Source: Apodemus sylvaticus (Eukaryota; Chordata; Mammalia; Rodentia; Muridae). Taken from it: DNA of 64,000 nt. The first letter of the stretch is position 1. Every line of letters starts with the position of its first letter. This document shows, piece after piece, positions 55,511-64,000 of the stretch. The position numbers and the translations under genes are program-made. Location of the stretch: the NCBI RefSeq assembly GCF_947179515.1, contig NC_067478.1, positions 2,117,501 through 2,181,500 of the forward strand. The letters run 5' to 3'. The notes beneath the pieces are model-generated. The model had not been told where the DNA came from. It did no database searches and was given only the letters and a program-made list of their open reading frames with translations.

Positions 55511-55739
55511 GGGTCTCGGGCCTTTCTTTCCCCAGGGAAATGGCCCGTTCCTTTACTGTGCTACACGGGGTACAGCTTCTAGACCTTCTCCGTCTGGGCT
55601 GCCTCAAGGTGAATGTCCCAGGGATTCATAGAGTGAACTCAAGGGTCACATGTGTAGGCTCTGATATGAAGAAACACCAGGTAAACCCAGATTGAGGCAC
55701 ATGTTAGAAAATATCTGTCTGGCTTAAAAATTGTTAAGG

Positions 55740-55955
55740 TTGGGGCTAGAGAGATGGCTCAGAGGTTCAGAGCATTGGCTTGCTGACAGCCAGAGTTTGA
55801 TTCCTAGCATGACATAGTGGCTCATAACTCTCTGTAACTAGTTGTAGAGTCTTCCACACCCTCTCTGACTTCCATGGGTACCATACACATGGTACAGTAC
55901 CCATGTGCAGGTGAAACCCTCATATGCATAAAATAAAAACAAACTTTAAAGAAAC
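55740..55955 (+). mobile_element. B3-type SINE
   Basis: GGGGCTAGAGAGATGGCTCA, GTTTGATTCCTAGCATGACA, TAACTCTCTGTAACTAGTTG and CATAAAATAAAAACAAAC tail. Confidence 0.8.
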
Positions 55956-56137
55956 TGTCCTAGATTGGGAGGTGAGACGTGACTTTTTATCCTGGCTTGG
56001 ATTTTTGGATACAGCATAGGAACCACTGACAAAAATAGTATCATCAATATTAATTTTCTTAATTCGCGTGATATAAGAGAATTACAGACTTAAGTAGTTG
56101 TGGCTAGCGGGGATGATGTCAGCAGAATTTTCTTGGT

Positions 56138-56245
56138 GGTGGTTTTGTTTGACCCAAGGTCTTGCTAAGTATCAAGGCTGGTCTTAAACGTCCCGGCTCT
56201 GCTCACAAGCCCCAGGGTAGCAGGTATATGCCACCCCACCCAGCA
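56138..56245 (-). mobile_element. B1 fragment, antisense
   Basis: CCAAGGTCTTGCTAAGTATC AAGGCTGGTCTTAAACGTCC and GCAGGTATATGCCACCCCAC. Confidence 0.6.
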
Positions 56246-57589
56246 TGTGGTTTGTTTTTAAATAGTTCAGAAAAGAGCTTATATGTGACAGAGTGTGACA
56301 AATGTGTTGTTGACTTAGGGGAGAATTGGAATGAGAATGAAGCAGAGGTTTTCTGTACTCTCCACAAGTGCGAGGTGGTTTCCCATCAGAAGAGGAAGGA
56401 GACTGCAGTCACTGGAGCCAGCCCCCACAAGCTGGAGTCTTATCTTGAGGACTCATGTGAGCCTGACCGCCTTCTGTCACCGTCTGTAGTATAAATGAAG
56501 ACGTCACTGTGGCAAAGCAGAGGACCCTGCATGACCAGAGTGGGTGTAGGCTACAGCAGTGGCGTTGTCATTAGGACAGAGGAGACACCACAGTGATGAG
56601 ACCCAGGGAAACCCAACCTGAGGCTGGTCTCCACTCTCCTGTCCTTAGGACGGGGCTTGCCTACATAGGGCTTTTTGAGTTCCCCTTGAGCCTGAGGGGC
56701 TCTGTGGTGAAGCCATGCTTTCTGGCCTCCCCATCTCCCTGCTGTCTCCACCCTGCGGTTCTCACTGAACTGTGCATGCCTTGAGCTCTGCATAGGCTAG
56801 GAAACTACTCCAAGACTTGGAGTCCTGTGGTTTGCTGGACACAGGAATCCAACCAACCCATGCCCCTTTAAAGCCGTTGCCCAGATCTCACCCACACACT
56901 GCCAGGCAGAGCTTCCCTGGGTCTCCTGTTGTACCTGTGAGCGCTGTACACTTTCTAGTGTTCAGAACTGTCTCTCCTACCACGGGCGTCTCCTGGAGTC
57001 TTGATGGTTCATTCTCACTGGGGTCTAAGTCCCATGCGGCATGGCTGTTTTGGGGACTGAGTAGTTCCTATAAGAGTCGTTTGGCTTTGTTTTGTTTTTT
57101 TCCCTGCCCTTCCACTTTGAGAACTTGGAATGTCATTTTAATTGTGCCCTGCATGAGCCTAATGGGTTCACACTCTTCCCTTCCCATCCTCAGCCCCATG
57201 TGTGACCACAGTATTGTTGCTCTGTCACCAGAGAGGAGGTCGAGTCAGCTTCCAGTGACCCATTTGTGTCAAGCAGCAGTGGGCACCAGGCTGTGAACAG
57301 ATATCACTAGAGAGCAGTATCCTAGTGAGAGGGTTGCAGGCCAGCTGGGGAGCTGAGCCCGCCCCCAGCTCATCCCAGCCCCCCTTCCTTCTGAACAAGC
57401 AGGGCAGGGGTTAATCACCATCACACCAGAGCAAAGGGACTTGAGTATTTTGGGAGTTTTTCCTTTAGGCTTTGGAACTCATTCAAGGTCACAATAGCTG
57501 CTAACGTAGTATTCACATACCTGCTCTGAGTTCAGGGGGGCCTTTCCCAGGGCAAGATATTAGCATAAGAATGAATGGGGCAGGGAGTG

Positions 57590-57740
57590 AAGGCTGTAGA
57601 GGCTGCTCAGTGGTTAAGATCCCTTGTTCTTGGCTCACTAATATCTGGAACTCCAGGTGAGGGGAATTTCTGACTTCTGATTTAAACAGGGAACTGCACT
57701 TTTGTGCATGCAGACAAAAAGAAAATAAAAATCTAAAAGC
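57590..57740 (+). mobile_element. B3-like SINE, diverged
   Basis: GCTGTAGAGGCTGCTCAGTG GTTAAGATCCC and GGAACTCCAGGTGAGGGGAA with an A-rich tail. Confidence 0.5.
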
Positions 57741-59437
57741 AAAACAAAAGTTGCAATCTCATGAGCTCAGAACTGCTCAACACACCTTCTTAATTAAGTG
57801 CTAAGTGTTATGAGGGCACTGGGTCTGCCTTCGCCTTACTCCCGGGACACCAAAGTGCCTTACACGTGTGTGATTTCTCACAACCTTGACTCATATGTCG
57901 TTTTAGTGCACATGCAATTGTCATGTAACACATACCATGCTGTGGGCTACCAGGTGAACTGGAAGGTTGTGGGGAGGAGAGAGGGGGCTGGAGGAGACTG
58001 TTCTGAGGGCAACATGACCTGGTGGAGCGTGTTTGCTGAGTTCACCCACTCAGAGAGACAGGACATCCATGGCCTACCCAAAGCGTCCAATAAACACATG
58101 CTGTGTTCAGGCTAAAAGTATTTCTCAGTGTGGAAGAAGGCATGCTACTGTTTTCCGTTATAAATGGGGACAGCTTGTAAAAGTTACATTGTTATAATGT
58201 TGGTGTAGAACCTTGCCAGGAGCCCTGCTTTTGGGGGAGCCGCAGGTGAACAGCTCTCTGATACTCCTGCAGCTCTGGGGCCAGAGCTTAGGAGCAATGC
58301 ACTGCTTATTCCACCAGGTGGCGTGAGCCAGCCAGCCCATTCTTGTCTGCACCTTACAGGTGCCAGAAATCACAGACGAGGGCTTTTCACATCTCACCTG
58401 CAGGAGAGACTGAGCTGAGCTGACTCGGAACCCTGGCCACCATCACTAACCCTGGACTCCCAACCTCCAGGGCTGTGAGGAAGTTTCTGTTTAAGGCCCC
58501 AGCCCATGGTGGTTAGCTGCTGTGGCCTCAGCTGGGCACCAGGCTCTGAGCAGATGTCTGCTGCCCTTCTAGGCTCTCCGCAAGCTGAGCTGTGACTGCC
58601 TCCATCCCAGGCCCCTGGTCATGTGGTCTGCCCTGCGTTTTGCTTTCCCACTGGTTTCTGATGTGTGAGTTTGCAGCCTGCACTTGGAGTCCTGGGATGG
58701 ACGCTTCCTCCTTACCAGACTGTAAGGCCCATGTGAGCTTTCCTGCATCTGGAGCTGGCCAGGGCATTCGGGAAATGGAGCCTGTGCCTGTGCCATTTGC
58801 CCAGGTGAGTCCTGTCAGCACTAGACCCTGCCCTGCCTGCCTGGCTGTCTGCAGGTGTCAGCATTAGAGTTAAATGAAATCACCTGGGACAAGTGGGCAG
58901 CACCTTTGTGTCTGCCTATAGTTAAGGGCTTTGTGAGCATATTTTTAAATCTCCTGTTCATTTTCTTTCTTAAAAAAGAAAAAAAAAAGCCTGTTCTATC
59001 AAGCTTTGTCCTGGCCGAGCCACTAAACTGGATTCATCCTAAGCACATTTCCGCTAAGGCTTCCAGCTGTGATAATAGGAGGGAGACTGTGCCCAAGTCC
59101 CCCCAGGTGAGGAAGAGAGGTTTGAGGAGGGAGAGGGACCAGGCCAGGCTGCGAAGCCCTTTCTCAGCATAGTCTGCAGGGGACCATGTGGCGGTGAAGT
59201 GGAGGGAGCATCAGATGGGAGTCCCCAGCAGTGTCACGGCTCCTCAGCATGTGTGCCGTGCTCTGGCCACTGAGTCAGGTCATGGGTCACGGGGCCTCCA
59301 GCCTTCCCAGCCACAGTGACTCTGAGGTCAGCGAGAAATCTGTCCTTCTCCAAATTTATGTCTAGCACATGTAGACTTGACTTTTGCAGAACCTCACTTC
59401 CTGTTCTTAAGATTCTAAACTCTGTTCTATAAAACAC

Positions 59438-59530
59438 ATGTGCGCGCGCGCACACACACACACACACATAGACATACACATACACTCTCACACACAGATA
59501 CACACAAGACACACACATACACATCACACA
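59438..59530. repeat. (CG)n/(CA)n microsatellite
   Basis: TGTGCGCGCGCGCACACACA is followed by further CA to about 59470 and degenerate CACA to 59530. The strictly alternating purine-pyrimidine core favours Z-DNA. Confidence 0.95.
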
Positions 59531-60294
59531 ATTTACATGTCTTTAGACAAATTTGCACATGCATATATACTGGGCATGCATGTATATATGCAAGTACACA
59601 CATACCGTACCAGTCACCTCCACACACACTGGCTTGTGCATACGATTACTGGGAAGTCAGCCATGACTGACCCTGTGCTGCCCTGCAAAGCAGGAATACT
59701 GGCTCAGCAGTGTTGGCTGATGTCCATTCTGCTTTTGGTAATGCACCATGCTGTGGTTGATCACATCCAGTGTTGGGCCTGTCCCCATCCATATGTCCAT
59801 CCGTCCGTCTCTCCGCCCATCCAGTGCCTACCATTGGGATGGTGAAGGAAGGAAGCTAAGGTCTTTTGTCATGAAAGACTTGAGGACACAGCACTCCACT
59901 GAGTCACAGCTCCAGGCCTCAGCAGGTATTTTTGAAGGAGGCTTGCCTCCAAGGGGGATTCTAGATTCTGTCAGGTCACCGAGAGCTTGGCTTCACATGG
60001 AGATGGAGCATGGGGCTGTCTCTCTGCGGTTCTCGAAGGGCACTGCGCTCTGCCTCACCGGGACATCATCCTCTGCTCTCCACCCCTCACCTCTCCTGGA
60101 AGGAAGGCCCACTGCACAGGCCAGCCTGTTGCCCACAGCAACGTGGCAAGGGATATAAGTGGTGCTTTTCCAACTCCCCCTTGCCTGGGACCCCCACACC
60201 AGGGAGACGGGGTCCTGAAAATTACCTGACAAGCCATGGTGCTGTGCCTTCCTTCCAGCGCAAGCATTTTTTCCATGTAAGAAGTTTGTTTCTA

Positions 60295-60420
60295 GGGGTC
60301 TGGCTTCCTTGGGTGATGTGGCCCGAGTTCGAATTCTCAGCACCCACACAAAAGATGTGTACAGCAGCTTGTGACATCTGTAATCCCAGTGCTGGAGCTG
60401 GGCACAGGAGCCCGACAAGG
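60295..60420 (+). mobile_element. B4 fragment
   Basis: GAGTTCGAATTCTCAGCACC CACAC and GACATCTGTAATCCCAGTGC. Confidence 0.6.
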
Positions 60421-60424
60421 ACGT

Positions 60425-60625
60425 CCCTAGGTGGTTAAAAACACTAGTTCTTGCAAAGAGCCCAAGTTTGGTTCCTGGTTTCCACATGACAGCCCACAGC
60501 CATCTGTGACTCTGGTTCCAGAGTACTGCATGCTCTTTTGGTTCTCCAAGGGCCCCATGTACTCATATGTTGCGCAGACATAGATATGGGCAAAACACTC
60601 ACACACATAGATAAAAAGATCATTG
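60425..60625 (+). mobile_element. B3-type SINE
   Basis: GGTTAAAAACACTAGTTCTT, GTTTGGTTCCTGGTTTCCAC, CATCTGTGACTCTGGTTCCA and a TACTCATATGTTGCGCAGAC region, truncated at the head. Confidence 0.65.
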
Positions 60626-60710
60626 AAGACTAGATAAGGTAGAGAGCGATCAAGGAAAGAACTTGTCATTGGCCTCCACAGGCATGTGCACATATGTGCG
60701 TGCATACCCT

Positions 60711-60862
60711 CACATGTTTACACACACATGTACATGCACACTTTCACATGTTTACACACGTGTGTGCACACCCTCACATGTTTACACACACATGTGTGTG
60801 CACACCTCACATGTTTACACACACGTGTGCGTGCATGCCCTCACATGTTTACACACCTACAC
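60711..60862. repeat. ~33-bp tandem repeat, about 5 copies
   Basis: TCACATGTTTACACACAC recurs every 32-36 bases with variable GTGTGTGCACACC linkers. Confidence 0.92.
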
Positions 60863-63584
60863 GGTTTATTTTCAGCCCTCTCAGTCCTTGGCAGCAGAGA
60901 GAGGAGGGACCATGAAACTGCTTAGGTTCTGCTAAGGGGCAGAATCTTGGGCTGAGTCTGCTAAAGGCCCTGGGGCCATTTCTTCTCTGAATAGTGTTGA
61001 GATCGGAGCTGGCACACAGGAACTTGTCAGCCCTCACCCAGGCTCGCCTTTCCACTGTCTCCATAACACGGCCTGGCTGAGGAAATCGGCAGGGAGACGT
61101 CACAGCCCCCAGCCAGTCAGGGAGGCATAAAGGGAGTTACAGATCTCTTGGGGGGGGGGGAGTATTCTGAATTGGGGTTCCTTTTCCTGGTGTGATAGAG
61201 GCAGGGGTTTTGTTGCAGCTGTGGGTGTCTTGGGCGCCACACATGCTAAGGCACTGAGCAGGGCCTGGATGGCAGGCTCTTATTTTAAGATGTGCATGGT
61301 GGCTCTGCCCAAGCTGGAAACAGGCAGACAAGCACTTCTTTCTCTGTGAAATGCTCTTCACAGACCCTCATCCTGTCCAGAGCCTGTCTGTCAGGAAGCT
61401 CTGGGCACTCAGAGCCCAGAGAGTGGGCGTCTCCCTTGGGTCTTTACACCTGCAGACCCTAAAGCACCAGCATAGGCGTTTAGGGACAGTGGGTGGAGAC
61501 AAACTGTTTTCCCAGGTGCTCTGGCTTCTCGTTCAAGAAGCCTTACCCACTTACGTTTGATTAAAGCTCTCCCTGCCTCTGTCTGATCTTGGTTCTGCCA
61601 AAACTTGATCTTGCCGACTTAAGCAGAATGCTACAATGCAGTTGGAGTGGGTGTGGGGTCAGGCAGGAGAGTGTGGGAAAGACAAGGGATTGTATCATGA
61701 CTGCCCCACTCCTCGGCTCCTCCACAGTGACAAAATACAGGGCCCTGTTAGAAAAGATACTCTAAAGCAAGGATGGTGAACAAGTCTGTTGTCCATCCTC
61801 AGTCCTGGTTCACCTGAGTGTAGGCAGTCAGAAACCTAACCCACAAGCTGCAGCCTTGCCCCACGGGTGATCCCAGGGCCCTTGGAGAACAAGCCTCCGC
61901 ACGGCCCAGCAGGGAGGAGTGTGGGTTAGCTACACTCGGTCACTTGGTTCCAGTCACTCAATTCCAGTCACTTGGCCTGGTTTGGGCTGCCTGACTCTAA
62001 GTAGCAAAGCCAGTCCACCCCGTGCTTTAGATCACAGGAGGTTCCCATTTTTCCCTTTCCATATCTGTCCTACCCTCTAACAGCACCATGTTGGAAGGCC
62101 ATTAGACAGGTACTCACTGTACTCAGTAGAAACACTTTCCATCTTCTGAGGGTCCAGAAACAGCCAAGACCTGTGCCCCTTCTCCCCCACAGGGTCAGAT
62201 ACTCACGGGAGCTGACCTGAGTCTCCTGCAGTCCCACTTCCCTCCAGCAGATGGCAATGGTGTCAAGCTGTTGGTGCTCTGTAACTGGTTTGCTGTGTCA
62301 TGCGGTTTCTCATGGGATTGGGTGGGTGGGGGGGGCGTCGTTCTGCTGGGGCTGAACACATCACTCAGAAAGCTGAGCCTCCTGTCAGGTGCCTGTCTGT
62401 GAAGCCAGATATCACTCAGTCTGGCTTCAAAGATGAAGAAAGTTCTCTCACAACAGGAGACTTGGAGACATCAGGGTCCCTGTGTCTCTCCTGCTGTCTG
62501 TGACCTCAAGCCAGCTTGCTTGTGATTGGCAGCCACAAGACACCCCTTTCCTCCAGTCCAGTGTGTGGGAACACGGACTGGCTTCTTCACCAAATCTGAC
62601 CAGTCCCTCTTAGACAGCAGGCCACTGGGTTGGGCCAGAGATCCAGAAGCTCTCTCTGGCATCTTAGGGCCATGTCTCTGCCTCCTCTGGGTCCCAGGAG
62701 ATTCAGCACAGGGGCTCAGAGGAAGTGTGAACACACCAAGGACCTCCAAGAAGAGTGGACGTAGACAGAAATGGCCGTCTCACTGCTGGCCTAACCTGGA
62801 GACCCAGGAAGCGAGGGTGGGTACTGCCCCAGTAGAGGGTACCTCAGTGGCACCTGGCCATACTCACTAATTGGTCTCTGTCATCTTTGGGGAGATTTCT
62901 ATGCTTAGATGTGAAACACTGTTTCAAGGAGCTGTGATGGGTTAAGCTCCTGCCTAACAGCTACACAGCCTTGGCTCTGAATCACCAAGGCAGGAGAGTA
63001 CCCAGGGTGCTTCCGAAGACACGTGGCTTCCGTGGCTCTTTATTGGCCATCAGACGTCCCACCCTTTTCCCGTGTATTGGAGGCCTCGCCTCTCGGGGAA
63101 CCTAACTCACTGAGATGGTTCTTTCTGTACATCAGAAAACGGTTCAGAATTTCAACCAGTGCATCCATCACCACTGACCGCCAGGTCTTCCAAACCCTTG
63201 CTCTTACTAACAGGTGCCTGAATTCCAAAAGAAAGGCTGCCCAGGAGGCCGAGTGAGTGACTGTGCCTGGTCTGTAATCCCCAAATGCCTCAGCACTGGC
63301 GCTAATTACTACACAAAAGTCAGGAATTCTGCTTGGAGATAGATGTTGGCCGAAAGCCTGTACCTCGCTGAAGTTTTACAGGGCTCAGGTGGTGGTGATG
63401 TCTTTCCTCCATAGCACAAGTGTGTGTAGCACTCTCTTCTTGGCATCACCAGAGGCTCTTGAAATCACAAGGTACTTTGCCTCGAGGTAGAATAGATGCA
63501 GCCAGCTGAAAGGGTTTGGGGAGGATTCATTCAGGTAGAGGCAGCTGAGTGGTGCAGGTGTAATTATAAGGGTAACATGTGCTC

Positions 63585-63608
63585 ATGAACACACACACAC
63601 ATACAAAA
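63585..63608. repeat. Short (CA)n
   Basis: ACACACACACACATACAAAA at the 3' end of a SINE-like A-rich stretch 180 bases before the Pomgnt2 acceptor. Confidence 0.8.
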
Positions 63609-63715
63609 ATAAAACTCAGAAAGCCTAGACCCTGACATTTGACTCTTACCATGTTACCAGGGAGCCTTGCTGAAGAGGCAGGGCAGAGGGCGCATGCGGT
63701 GGGAGTGTGCTGTGA

Positions 63716-64000
<285 letters not shown>

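Noticed and set aside
58795..58815. Alternative internal exon donor (CCCAGGTGAGTCC)
   Set aside because: A strong donor motif alone, with no convincing acceptor or frame paired to it; could be a cryptic site.

Overview
The window is mammalian genomic DNA from a muroid rodent. Dispersed B1, B2, B3, B4/RSINE1 and ID-type SINEs, L1 remnants and long CA/TG, CT and tetranucleotide arrays occur throughout. I saw no bursts of young L1 or young ID elements, so mouse, rat, hamster or vole cannot be separated by eye. No bacterial, phage or CRISPR-type system is present. Nearly every open frame in the window is a by-product of a tandem repeat or an old transposon.

The one gene I can identify is Pomgnt2 (protein O-mannose beta-1,4-N-acetylglucosaminyltransferase 2), on the + strand. 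Its coding exon is entered at the right edge: acceptor AG at 63790-63791, start codon at 63905, and 32 codons before the window ends. The CpG-island promoter lies about 12.3 kb upstream (51361-51770). It is TATA-less and carries a ZNF143/THAP11-type motif, a CCAAT box and an NRF1 site in that order. This fits a short non-coding first exon, a ~12 kb intron and a coding exon that starts with a ~113-base 5' UTR stretch. That stretch holds two upstream ATGs, one of which opens a frame that overlaps the main frame.

Bases 1-51000 look intergenic. Main landmarks: a ~1.7 kb 42-bp minisatellite grown from the tRNA-like head of a SINE (3745-5430); a degraded L1 in antisense (7200-9212); a ~1.1 kb almost C-free GT-rich array with a ~140-bp higher-order period (14468-15570); a 110-bp inverted repeat whose spacer holds a well-preserved 51-codon fragment matching Gfod1 (16321-17225); a cluster of nuclear-receptor half-sites (18680-18780); a pair of same-orientation rodent repeats flanking a 0.7 kb segment (27905-29378); a 395-bp polypurine tract (31795-32190); and several short minisatellites. 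In human 3p22.1 the gene 5' of POMGNT2 is SNRK in divergent orientation, so this stretch may be the intergenic space between them. No Snrk sequence was seen.

I did not find a new biological system. The observations most worth checking are the overlapping upstream ORF of Pomgnt2, the young-looking Gfod1 patch inside an inverted repeat, the B-box minisatellite and the GT-skewed array. Repeat names come from recognising consensus text, so boundaries are good to about 10-20 bases.
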